Of a stretch of 43,502 bases of DNA, positions 25,020 through 32,601 are shown piece by piece. The stretch covers positions 1-43,502 of the forward strand of contig JAFNFT010000089.1 of assembly GCA_017885605.1 (NCBI GenBank), written 5' to 3'. A model generated the notes under the pieces. It had not been told where the DNA came from. It ran no database searches and saw only the letters and a list, made by a program, of their open reading frames with translations. The stretch's first letter is position 1. Every line of letters begins with the position of its first letter. Source of the DNA: Methanobacteriota archaeon (GTDB lineage Archaea; Thermoplasmatota; E2; DHVEG-1). A program made the translations under genes and the position numbers.

Positions 25020-25104
25020 GCAGGGGTACCCGAGCATGGTCTAAGGGGTAGGGCTTAGGACCCTATGACGTAGGTCTCCGCGAGTTCAAATCTCGTCCCC
25101 TGCA
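25020..25104 (+). tRNA. tRNA-Leu (TAG)
   Basis: An 85-nt class II tRNA with acceptor GCAGGGG/CCCCTGC, discriminator A, anticodon stem TAGGG/CCCTA and loop CTTAGGA, giving anticodon TAG for CUA leucine codons. The variable arm is about 14 nt, as expected for leucine. T loop is TTCAAAT. No intron and no encoded CCA. Confidence 0.96.
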
Positions 25105-25133
25105 TTAATTATTATGATAAGAAGGGAGACTCA

Positions 25134-25676
25134 ATGAAAATCATCGCGTTTACCGGTATGCCTGCCTCTGGAAAATCAGAGGCGGTCCAACTCGCTAAAG
25201 ACAAAGGAATACCAGTGATTCGTATGGGTGATCTGGTCTGGGAGGAGACCAAACGGCAAGGCAAACCACTGGATGACAAAAACGTGGGTTCCGTCGCCAC
25301 CAGCATACGGAAAGAATATGGGATGGACATCTGGGCGAAACGAACCGTTGAAAAAATCCATTCCTTGAAAAAATCACTACATCTTGTCATCGACGGCGTA
25401 CGCAACATGGAGGAAATCGAGTATTTCAAAAAAGAGCTCGGGTTGGATTTTTTTGTTATTGCGATTGATGCGCCTGATGAACTAAGAAGAAAACGAGCGA
25501 TCACTAGAGGAAGAACCGATGACAGCAAAGACCTCAAAGACCTCGAGGAAAGGGATAAGCGGGAGATCCACTGGGGCTTGCAAAAAGTCATCATGGACGC
25601 TGATATCATCATCCAGAACAATGGAAGCCTCGATCAGTTTCAAAAACAGGTTCTCACCGTGCTAAATAACCTCTGA
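25134..25676 (+). CDS. UPF0200 family P-loop kinase-like protein
   Basis: A 180-residue P-loop NTPase of the archaeal UPF0200 family. The Walker A motif is GMPASGKSE at residues 8-16. Further kinase-like features are the VIRMGDLVWEE segment near 30, VIDGVRNMEEIEYF (a Walker B-like strand with Asp) near 85, and the Arg-rich lid RRKRAITRGRTDD near 118-130. Sequence and size recall adenylate or dephospho-CoA kinases. Archaeal dephospho-CoA kinase is known to be a different family (DUF359), so the substrate of UPF0200 is open. A gggag motif precedes the ATG at good spacing. PurS starts about 50 nt downstream, apparently from its own promoter. Confidence 0.9.
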   Translation: MKIIAFTGMPASGKSEAVQLAKDKGIPVIRMGDLVWEETKRQGKPLDDKNVGSVATSIRKEYGMDIWAKRTVEKIHSLKKSLHLVIDGVRNMEEIEYFKKELGLDFFVIAIDAPDELRRKRAITRGRTDDSKDLKDLEERDKREIHWGLQKVIMDADIIIQNNGSLDQFQKQVLTVLNNL

Positions 25677-25725
25677 GGAACGATACTTTAATCTATCTAT
25701 TTTCAGATTAGGCGCCACGATTCGT

Positions 25726-25977
25726 ATGTTCGAAGCCAAAGTCACCGTTCAGCTGAAGAAAGGCATCTCAGACCCGGAGGGGGTAAACACCCTCAAAGCA
25801 ATCCATCTGCTCGGTTTTAAGAAAGTTCAGCAGGTGAAAACCATCAGGACCTTCGATCTCCTCATTGATGGGACAGATAAAAACCAGGTGAAAAAAGATG
25901 TTGAACAGATCTGTCAGCGGTTACTGACCAACCCGGTGATCCATCACTATGAGATAGCCATTGAAGAAAAAAAGTAA
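25726..25977 (+). CDS. purS: Phosphoribosylformylglycinamidine synthase, PurS subunit
   Basis: An 83-residue small subunit of FGAM synthase. In archaea and Gram-positive bacteria it bridges PurL and the glutaminase PurQ and helps pass ammonia. The sequence has the family pattern: FEAKVTVQLKKGISDPEG at the N-terminus, a central LGFKKVQQVKTIRTFDL and a C-terminal KDVEQICQRLLTNPVIHHYE. PurL begins six nt after the stop, so the two are one transcription unit. No purQ lies in the window. Confidence 0.95.
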   Translation: MFEAKVTVQLKKGISDPEGVNTLKAIHLLGFKKVQQVKTIRTFDLLIDGTDKNQVKKDVEQICQRLLTNPVIHHYEIAIEEKK

Positions 25978-25983
25978 GGGGGA

Positions 25984-28341
25984 GTGTGCATACAACTCGA
26001 TAATTTATTCAAAAAGATCAGAGCTGATATTGAGACCTATGAAGTTGATCTGCATACTGCCTCTGACAAAGAACTTCTTGAGATCAGCAACCGGATGGAA
26101 CTTGCATTAGCGCTTCCTGAGATGAAACGGATTAAGGAGTATTTTGGGAAACAGGGACGGAACCCAACCGATATCGAACTGCAGGCACTTGGACAAGCCT
26201 GGTCTGAGCATTGCTGCTACAAATCCTCAAAGGTCCCCTTGAAAAAATACGTCTTCAATGTCGATGAAAAACGGATCATCGCCCGTGAGGACGCTGGTGT
26301 CATGGAGTTTGACAAGGATCATTATTACTGTGTCGCTTTGGAGTCACATAATCATCCTTCTGCGATTGAACCGTACGGAGGTGCTGCAACTGGTGTTGGC
26401 GGGATCGTCAGAGACGTCCTTTGCATGGGAGCTCAACCGATCGCGTACATCGATCCCTTGTTCTTCGGGCCATTGGATTATCCCTTAGAGAAACTTCCGA
26501 AAGGCGTCAAACACCCAGTCTATCTCTTCAAAGGAGTGGTTGATGGTATTCGAGATTATGGGAACCGTATTGGGATCCCGACGCTCGCTGGACAAGTCTA
26601 CTTCCATGAGGGGTACACCGGGAATTGCCTCGTTAATGTCGGTTGTATTGGTATCATGGAAAAACGGGAGCTCGTACACAGCTGGGCGAAAGCACCAGGT
26701 AATGTTTACATCTATGTCGGTGGGAAAACCGGGCGGGACGGCATCCATGGCGTGAATTTTGCTTCCGCAGAGCTTACTGATGAAAGCGAGGAGAGCAGCA
26801 GATCTGCCGTGCAAGTCGGGGACCCGATCACCAAAGAACCAGTGATTCATGCGTGTCTGGAATGCAACAGAAAAGGGCTCTTGGAAGGATTCAAGGATTT
26901 CGGCGGCGGGGGACTCTCCTGCGTCTCCGGGGAGCTTGCGTACTCCGCGAACATGGGAGCAGAAATCCACCTCGACAACGTGCCTTTAAAGGAAGAGGGA
27001 CTCAATCCCTGGGAGATCTGGGTCTCAGAAAGCCAGGAGCGGATGATGATGCTGGTTGCACCAGAAAACGTCGAGACCGTCCTGCATATCTGCAAGCAAT
27101 GGGATGTCACCGCAGCTGTGGTCGGGAAAGTCATCAAAGAGCAGATCATCCGGGTGTTTCTGAAAGGACAAAAGATCCTTGAGATGGACCTGGAGTTCAT
27201 GACCGGTGGCCCGGTCTACGATGAATGCACACGACCAGTTATTATCAAGAAACCAGAGGCTGCTGAGAAAAACTTTCCACAACCTGATTTAAACAAAGCA
27301 TTACAAAAAGTGTTATCATCACCCAACATCGCATCCAAAGAATGGGTGATCCGCCAGTACGACCATGAGGTACGAGGAAACACCGTGATCAAACCACTGC
27401 AAGGAAAACTTGGACTGGAGACTCATGGAGACTCAACGGTCCTAAAACCTTTGGAGGATTCATGGAAGGGTCTTGCGGTGACCGCTGATGTGAACCCACG
27501 GTTCATGGAACGCGACCCGTACCGGGGTGCGATGTCCGCGGTTGATGAAGCATGTCGGAACCTGATCGCGGTCGGCGCGGCTCCAGACTCCTTACTTGAT
27601 TGTCTGAATTTCGGTAACCCTGAAAAACCAGAGCGGATGGGAGAGTTCTATGAAGCCTGTCGAGGTCTTGGCGACATCGGCCGAGCGCTTGACCTGCCGT
27701 ATGTTTCAGGGAATGTGAGTTTCTATAATGAGTCCGTGAAAACCGCGGTCCCGCCGACACCAGAGATCTTCGCCGTGGGAATCGTCGATGACATTAGAAC
27801 CTGCGTCACCAGTGATTTCAAGACCGAAGGAAACCTTGTCTATCTTGTTGGTAAACCAACTGAGAAGGAACTTGGCGGCTCTGAATACTACAACATGATG
27901 AAGATCGAGGGAGGTATTGTCCCAAAAACAGACCCGGAGATCCTCAAGCACTGTATGAAAGGGCTGCTTGCATGCATGAAGAAACAGTATATCGCCGCGT
28001 GTCATGATCTCAGTGAAGGGGGGCTTGGAGCGTGTCTCGCTGAGATGGCGATAGGGGGAGATATCGGCGCAACCATCGACGTCTCAGAGGTTAGCAAAGA
28101 ACTACGGACTGACGTCAAAATGTTTTCCGAGTCAAACACCAGATGGGTCATCGAGGTAAAAAAAGAAGCTCAAACCGATTTTGAAAAACAATTGAAAAAG
28201 GACGACGTCAGTTTCATCCTGTTTGGTAAAACCAAAGGAGATCATCTGATAATAAAGGATGGGACAAAAACAGTTGTTAATCTCAGCGTTGATGTCCTTC
28301 GGGAATGCTGGCGGAAACCGATCTGGGATTTCATGGGATAG
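25984..28341 (+). CDS. purL: Phosphoribosylformylglycinamidine synthase, PurL subunit
   Basis: A 785-residue small-type PurL that aminates FGAR to FGAM with ATP, using ammonia from PurQ. Motifs include WSEHCCYKSSK (about 75-85), the ESHNHPSAIEP block (about 118-128), GAATGVGGIVRD, GGKTGRDGIHG, the FGGGGLSC motif and the second PurM-like half with DLSEGGLG near residue 675. Length fits the archaeal form, without the fused glutaminase domain of the large bacterial enzyme. It starts with GTG directly after a ggggga stretch, six nt behind purS. The 3' end faces iorB with a 26-nt gap. Confidence 0.95.
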   Translation: MCIQLDNLFKKIRADIETYEVDLHTASDKELLEISNRMELALALPEMKRIKEYFGKQGRNPTDIELQALGQAWSEHCCYKSSKVPLKKYVFNVDEKRIIAREDAGVMEFDKDHYYCVALESHNHPSAIEPYGGAATGVGGIVRDVLCMGAQPIAYIDPLFFGPLDYPLEKLPKGVKHPVYLFKGVVDGIRDYGNRIGIPTLAGQVYFHEGYTGNCLVNVGCIGIMEKRELVHSWAKAPGNVYIYVGGKTGRDGIHGVNFASAELTDESEESSRSAVQVGDPITKEPVIHACLECNRKGLLEGFKDFGGGGLSCVSGELAYSANMGAEIHLDNVPLKEEGLNPWEIWVSESQERMMMLVAPENVETVLHICKQWDVTAAVVGKVIKEQIIRVFLKGQKILEMDLEFMTGGPVYDECTRPVIIKKPEAAEKNFPQPDLNKALQKVLSSPNIASKEWVIRQYDHEVRGNTVIKPLQGKLGLETHGDSTVLKPLEDSWKGLAVTADVNPRFMERDPYRGAMSAVDEACRNLIAVGAAPDSLLDCLNFGNPEKPERMGEFYEACRGLGDIGRALDLPYVSGNVSFYNESVKTAVPPTPEIFAVGIVDDIRTCVTSDFKTEGNLVYLVGKPTEKELGGSEYYNMMKIEGGIVPKTDPEILKHCMKGLLACMKKQYIAACHDLSEGGLGACLAEMAIGGDIGATIDVSEVSKELRTDVKMFSESNTRWVIEVKKEAQTDFEKQLKKDDVSFILFGKTKGDHLIIKDGTKTVVNLSVDVLRECWRKPIWDFMG

Positions 28342-28367
28342 AAAAAAATTCAATTAAAAAAACATTA

Positions 28368-28958
28368 TCATTTTTTTATTGCCTTCATCCCGCCATCAAA
28401 TGCTTTCTTATTGACATCTTTATACTTTTCAGGGACGGCCTCAAGGATTGTTTCCAATAACACATCAGACGTGAATGGTAATACTCCACTTGCCGCAAGT
28501 GCCCCAAGCATCACCGTATTTTTCGTAATAATCGCGCCTGCATCCTTTGCGATCTTTAATGCATCGACGGTAAACAACTCAGCATGCGCTGACAGCTCTT
28601 TGAAGATTTCCTCGACTTTTGGGTACTGCTCTCCACCCACTGCAACAGTAAATGGAATAATCGGATTAATATCTGTAATTACTTTTGTTTTTTTATTCAC
28701 ATAACAGATGTTCCGCAATGCTTCAACCGGCTCCATGCTCATCAAGACATCCGCGGTCCCACTCGGCAGTAACGGGCTGGAGACATCTCCCATCCGAACC
28801 GTACATACGACTGCCCCACCTCGTTGCGCCATTCCATGGATCTCTGAGACGAACACTCCGACCTTTGCGTTCACCGCGGCTTTGCCTAAAAGATTCGCAG
28901 CGGTAATCACCCCTTGTCCGCCGACACCCGTGAGGACGATACTGGTTTTTTTCTTCAT
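28368..28958 (-). CDS. iorB: Indolepyruvate:ferredoxin oxidoreductase, beta subunit
   Basis: A 196-residue gamma-domain-type subunit of 2-oxoacid:ferredoxin oxidoreductases. It works with IorA to turn aryl pyruvates from aromatic amino acids into aryl-acetyl-CoA, reducing ferredoxin. Family features are the GVGGQGVITAANLLGKAA loop near the start, the VSEIHGMAQRGGAV motif and the central PLLPSGTADVLMSMEPVEAL segment. The start is ATG 28958, which overlaps the iorA stop (ATGA), a sign of translational coupling. An upstream in-frame start would add 22 residues that look like read-through of iorA coding sequence. Confidence 0.95.
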   Translation of the reverse strand: MKKKTSIVLTGVGGQGVITAANLLGKAAVNAKVGVFVSEIHGMAQRGGAVVCTVRMGDVSSPLLPSGTADVLMSMEPVEALRNICYVNKKTKVITDINPIIPFTVAVGGEQYPKVEEIFKELSAHAELFTVDALKIAKDAGAIITKNTVMLGALAASGVLPFTSDVLLETILEAVPEKYKDVNKKAFDGGMKAIKK

Positions 28959-30835
28959 TGGGTTCCCTCCGCTGAGATCGCGCCAAACGGACAGACCTGC
29001 GCGCAGTTCCCACAACCATTGCATTGTGCTGCATCGATGTGAACGCTGCCGTCCTCCGCGAAATACAATGCAGGGCAGCCGAATCTGCCAATGCAGGTTT
29101 TACAGCGTTTACAGATCTCCTGATTAATCTGGTAGAGCTGGATCTCCTCCTTTGCTTTTCGTTTCCGCTGCACCTCAAGTAAGATGCAGGGTGATTTGCT
29201 GATTACAACCGAGGGGCCTTTGAATTCTATTGCTCTTTTGAATGCGGCGGTCGTTTCTTTGATCTTGTTGGGATCTACAATTTCGATATGTTCGATGCCG
29301 CAGCCTCTCACGACATCCTCGACTTTGATGAGTTTTGCTGGTCGTCCCATCCCGTCATAGGGTGTCCCCGGGTGTGGTTGATGACCGGTCATTGCTGTGG
29401 TCCGGTTATCAAGGACTGTGATGACCACATCATGGTTGTGATGCACGGCATTGATAATGGGTGGGATCCCGGAATGGAAAAACGTTGAGTCTCCCATGAA
29501 TGAGATGATCTTTTGATCGGTCGCAACGGAGAAACCGCAGGCCATCCCCGCGTTGGAACCCATGCAGAGGAGTACATCTGCTATCTCAAGTGGTGGTTCT
29601 TTGCCTAGCGTGTAGCATCCGATGTCTGTTGGATAGACTGTGTCTTTTGGTGCTGCTTTTTTGACTGCATAATATGTGGCTCGATGTGGACAGCCTGGGC
29701 AGAGCGATGGGGGGCGTCGTGGGGCTTTCAATGTGGATTGAATTGGTTTTGGGAATGGGGTTTTTACCTTGAAGATTTTTGAGAATGCGTCAACGACGAT
29801 ATCCGGTGTGTACTCATAGAGTCGGGAGAAATGACCGGTGGATTTCCCGTAGATCTTCACGTCGGCACCAATATCATATGCTAATTGCTTGAACTGGTTC
29901 TCAAGGAACGGTTCGAGTTCTTCGACCATCACAAGGGATGAACAAGATGAGATGAATTTCTCGCACATGGCACGGGGGATCGGATGGGTCATCCCGAGTT
30001 TGAGGATCTTCACATTCAGATTCAGCTCCTCTGCCATCTCTTTGACATACGTATAAGAAACACCGGAGGTGACGATCCCAACGTCCTTTGGTTTTCCGAT
30101 TGTTATTATTTCGTTGAATGGTGATTTCTCTGAGATTTTCTCTGCTTCCTCAAGCTGTTTGAGTAATACCGGGTGTTTTGCCCGTGCGGTCGCAGGGACC
30201 GTGACGAGCAATGGGTCTTTTTTAAAGAACCCTTTTTTGCGTGGCTGCTGCAATGCATGAAGCGTGATCGGACCTCGCGCATGGTTCAACCGTGTCGTTG
30301 TCCGTAAGAGCAAGGGAAGTGAGAGTTTCTCAGAGATATCAAACCCGATGCGTGTCATCTCCTTTGCTTCTTGTGGTGTGGTCGGCTCGAGCATTGGTGC
30401 GCCGCCGAACAACGCATAGTACCGGTTATCCTGTTCGTTTTGTGATGAATGACAGTAGGGGTCGTCCGCAGAGACGATGATATGACCGCCGCGGCAGCCC
30501 ACGTACATGTACGTCATGAATGTGTCGCTGGCGACATTCAGACCGACATGTTTCATACAGGTCAGTGATCGTAGACCACAGAACGATGCGGCAGCAGCGA
30601 CCTCTAAGGCGACTTTTTCATTGACGGAGTACTGGAAATAAAAACCTGGGTCTTTGTTCTGCCGGGTTGCTTCTTTTGCGATCGCGGAGAACGTATCAGC
30701 GATCTCCGATGCGGGCGTGCCCGGGTAGGTGGTTGCGACGTCGATGCCCGCCTCAAGGGCCCCACGGGTGATCGCTTCATTTCCTAAGAGCAGTATTTGC
30801 TTTCCGGGTTTATCTTCTGTGATTTCAGACATCAT
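28955..30835 (-). CDS. iorA: Indolepyruvate:ferredoxin oxidoreductase, alpha subunit
   Basis: A subunit of about 626 residues carrying thiamine diphosphate and two 4Fe-4S clusters. The N-terminal part (about 15-200) has the GNEAITRGALEAG and ATTYPGTPASEI signatures. The thiamine-diphosphate domain (about 370-540) includes CPGCPHRATYYAV, MGDSTFFHSG and LDNRTTAMTGHQP. The C-terminal ferredoxin domain holds two cluster motifs (CKRCKTC...GCP at about 575 and CNGCGNCAQVCP at about 600). The start is uncertain among ATGs at 30844, 30835 and 30832; a GGTG motif a few nt upstream favours 30835. The promoter is the AT-rich box at 30893-30901. Its presence fits a peptide-fermenting metabolism fed by the secreted peptidases. 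Confidence 0.95.
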   Translation of the reverse strand: MMSEITEDKPGKQILLLGNEAITRGALEAGIDVATTYPGTPASEIADTFSAIAKEATRQNKDPGFYFQYSVNEKVALEVAAAASFCGLRSLTCMKHVGLNVASDTFMTYMYVGCRGGHIIVSADDPYCHSSQNEQDNRYYALFGGAPMLEPTTPQEAKEMTRIGFDISEKLSLPLLLRTTTRLNHARGPITLHALQQPRKKGFFKKDPLLVTVPATARAKHPVLLKQLEEAEKISEKSPFNEIITIGKPKDVGIVTSGVSYTYVKEMAEELNLNVKILKLGMTHPIPRAMCEKFISSCSSLVMVEELEPFLENQFKQLAYDIGADVKIYGKSTGHFSRLYEYTPDIVVDAFSKIFKVKTPFPKPIQSTLKAPRRPPSLCPGCPHRATYYAVKKAAPKDTVYPTDIGCYTLGKEPPLEIADVLLCMGSNAGMACGFSVATDQKIISFMGDSTFFHSGIPPIINAVHHNHDVVITVLDNRTTAMTGHQPHPGTPYDGMGRPAKLIKVEDVVRGCGIEHIEIVDPNKIKETTAAFKRAIEFKGPSVVISKSPCILLEVQRKRKAKEEIQLYQINQEICKRCKTCIGRFGCPALYFAEDGSVHIDAAQCNGCGNCAQVCPFGAISAEGTQ

Positions 30836-30892
30836 CAACACCATTGAGGTAAAAGATGCGCAATTCCCCTGGGTGTGGTAAAAAAAGAACAG

Positions 30893-30901
30893 CATATAAA
30901 T
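30893..30901. promoter_or_regulatory. Shared TATA box between iorA and a putative ncRNA
   Basis: The box catataaat reads as a TATA element both ways. On the minus strand it predicts transcription start near 30871, about 30 nt before iorA. On the plus strand it predicts a start near 30920, at the first stem of the structured RNA. Confidence 0.45.
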
Positions 30902-30919
30902 CTAACCCTACTCGGAGAT

Positions 30920-31090
30920 ACCAGGAGGGCAACCTTCCTGTGATGGCGCACCTGCATCACTACTTGCATATCCATCTACAAACAAGGTTATTATAACAGG
31001 ACGTAATTCTTTGGCCTGGAAGGAATTAAGCTGGTAGTTGTAGAGTGCATCCCATCCCTCCTAGTGAGACCAGCATCCTTCCCTTTTTTG
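30920..31090 (+). ncRNA. Putative structured non-coding RNA
   Basis: This stretch of about 170 nt has no plausible protein but strong secondary structure. At 30922-30940 CAGGA pairs with TCCTG around an inner GG/CC and a GCAA tetraloop. At 30940-30960 GTGATG pairs with CATCAC. At 31018-31082 GGAAGGA/TCCTTCC and GCTGGT/ACCAGC form a two-part stem with an ATTAA/A internal loop, and T6 follows at 31084-31089. Alternatively AGGAGGG near the 5' end could pair with CCCTCCT near 31060. A TATA box at 30893-30901 sits at the right distance. I could not match it to SRP RNA, RNase P RNA, 5S rRNA or a known riboswitch. Confidence 0.55.
31018..31089 (+). terminator. Hairpin and T-run ending the putative ncRNA
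   Basis: Thirteen base pairs in two perfect blocks (7 + 6) are followed after one C by six T residues. It may be both a structural domain of the RNA and its termination signal. Downstream at 31098-31120 lies another small inverted repeat, CCATG/CATGG. Confidence 0.5.
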
Positions 31091-31293
31091 TTCTAAAAAA
31101 AATTTTTCTTGCCATGACACGGCATGGTTTTTTTGCACAAATACGAAAGTATATGTACTCAACGATGGTTACAGAAAAATTGGAGAGATTAAGAAGGAAT
31201 TATTGGGATCACTTACACGACTACCATATCTGCTTGGTGTCCTGATTTTTGCGACTTCTTGACTGAAAAAAAATACTGGAGGGTTGGAGAAAT

Positions 31294-31404
31294 ATGACCA
31301 CTAAAAATTACGTAATAATGGAATATAAGACAGTCCCGAAACAAGTACCGCTGTTCGAAGAGCAAGACGATGGGAACCTGATACCATACATAAAGGAAGC
31401 ATAA
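31294..31404 (+). CDS. Possible 36-residue small protein
   Basis: A 36-codon frame starting ATG, preceded by ggagggttggag at ideal Shine-Dalgarno spacing. The peptide is acidic in its second half (VPLFEEQDDGNLIPYIKEA) and has no membrane segment or motif that I recognise. It is followed by a run of eight T at about 31412, which could terminate its transcript. An AT-rich box at 31147-31155 could be its promoter. It sits in the long gap between the putative ncRNA and the methyltransferase gene, where I see nothing else. Without homologues it remains a guess. Confidence 0.3.
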   Translation: MTTKNYVIMEYKTVPKQVPLFEEQDDGNLIPYIKEA

Positions 31405-31582
31405 CCCAGTCTTTTTTTTGTGAATCGCACTGTTTACCACGGGTTTACCAAATTAATAACCTTTTTTTTTTGACACATTCATTTTCTGTAAAAAAAGATA
31501 TATCTATTAGACTGTGTATCCATAGAACTCTTAGGAGGATCTTAGGAAAAAAATATTCAATTAAGATAGTCGACTGAGAGCA

Positions 31583-31592
31583 TTTATATATA
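31583..31592 (+). promoter_or_regulatory. TATA box of methyltransferase gene
   Basis: The box tttatatata predicts transcription start near 31613. The first in-frame ATG (31595) lies before that, so the start at 31625 is preferred. Two CTTAGGA copies at 31530-31536 and 31541-31547 lie 11 bp apart upstream of it. Confidence 0.5.
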
Positions 31593-31624
31593 TTATGATA
31601 ATTCAATGGAGGCGACTGAAAAGT

Positions 31625-32509
31625 ATGGGACCGATGACAGCCTCAGAAGAAAAAATACAGCGATACTATGATAATCTCTGGTCTGTCGGGAAAAAATTTA
31701 ATCAAAAATTTATCGATGGCGGTTTTCATTTCGGATACTATGAAAAAGGTGTCATCAACTATCGACAGGCTATTCAGAATATGAACAAATACATCAGCGG
31801 ACTTCTTGAGCTAGGAACTGGACACGCATTAGATATCTTAGAGGCAGGCTGCGGGATTGGGGCAACGTCTCGCTATTTAGCAAAACAATATCCGGAATGT
31901 CATTTTACCGGGATATCGCTTGGGACGGAGGAAATTGAACTAGCAAAAAAATTACAAAAAGATCAGAATCTAAAGAACATGCAATTCATCTCAGGGAATT
32001 ACAATAACACGGGGTTTAAAAATAACTCGTTCGATCGTTCGTTTGCCCTCGAATCAATCGTCTATGCAGTGAACAAAAAAGATGTGATCAACGAAATCTC
32101 CCGAATACTCAAACCTTCTGGCAAGGTTGTGATCATCGATGGTTTTTTCCCAAAAAACCAACCTTCGAGTTCATTTCTAAAAAGTGCTTATTCGATTATG
32201 TTATCGAAACGTTCAATCCCTAGTGTCATCTCAGTACAAGAAATACAATCATATCTGACATCAGCTGGATTTACAGACATCATCATCCATGATCTTTCAA
32301 AAAATATCAGTAAGCATTATTTTTTTGGTGGGTTCTTTGTAAGTTTGAGAGGGTTAGTGTCCGCAGAAGTTAAACGGCTTAAAAATAAAGTAAAAGGAAA
32401 AATAAATGAAGACACTGATAAAATAATCGGGGGAGCTGGTTTTATGGAGATGCTTCTGGGGATTACCAAGAATCTGGGGTATTACGCTATCGTTGCAACC
32501 AAAAGATAA
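31625..32509 (+). CDS. SAM-dependent methyltransferase
   Basis: A 294-residue class I methyltransferase. The SAM-binding motif I is DILEAGCGIGATSRYLA (about residues 75-91), followed by the acidic strand end and a motif near SFDRSFALESIVYA, then LKPSGKVVIIDGFF. The N-terminal segment (YYDNLW, then FHFGYYEKG) resembles the tocopherol/sterol/glycine-sarcosine methyltransferase group, which act on small molecules or lipids. The C-terminal 70 residues are basic and may bind a membrane or substrate. I chose the ATG at 31625 because an ATG 30 nt upstream precedes the predicted transcription start. The real substrate is unknown, and no neighbour gives a clue. Confidence 0.85.
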   Translation: MGPMTASEEKIQRYYDNLWSVGKKFNQKFIDGGFHFGYYEKGVINYRQAIQNMNKYISGLLELGTGHALDILEAGCGIGATSRYLAKQYPECHFTGISLGTEEIELAKKLQKDQNLKNMQFISGNYNNTGFKNNSFDRSFALESIVYAVNKKDVINEISRILKPSGKVVIIDGFFPKNQPSSSFLKSAYSIMLSKRSIPSVISVQEIQSYLTSAGFTDIIIHDLSKNISKHYFFGGFFVSLRGLVSAEVKRLKNKVKGKINEDTDKIIGGAGFMEMLLGITKNLGYYAIVATKR

Positions 32510-32569
32510 ATTTTGTGATGACCCAAAAAAAAAAACTCATAGAAAAGCCCTCTTTTTCTTAGAAAAATC

Positions 32570-32579
32570 CATATAAATC
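32570..32579 (+). promoter_or_regulatory. TATA box of thiDN
   Basis: The box catataaatc ends 23 nt before ATG 32602, implying a leaderless transcript. No thiamine-riboswitch sequence is present between box and start. Confidence 0.5.
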
Positions 32580-32601
32580 TCAACAGTATTGCTCATCTGT
32601 T

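Noticed and set aside
30920-31090. SRP RNA, RNase P RNA, 5S rRNA or cobalamin riboswitch
   Set aside because: Length and conserved core sequences do not fit; a GGAA near 31018 recalls SRP helix 8, but the flanking stem does not match.
31098-31120. CCATG/CATGG inverted repeat as an operator or terminator
   Set aside because: Five-bp arms with a short loop are too weak to call on their own; noted only as part of the gap after the putative ncRNA.
31045-31245. 66-codon open frame on the plus strand
   Set aside because: Starts inside the 3' stem of the structured RNA, lacks a ribosome-binding site and has unlikely composition.
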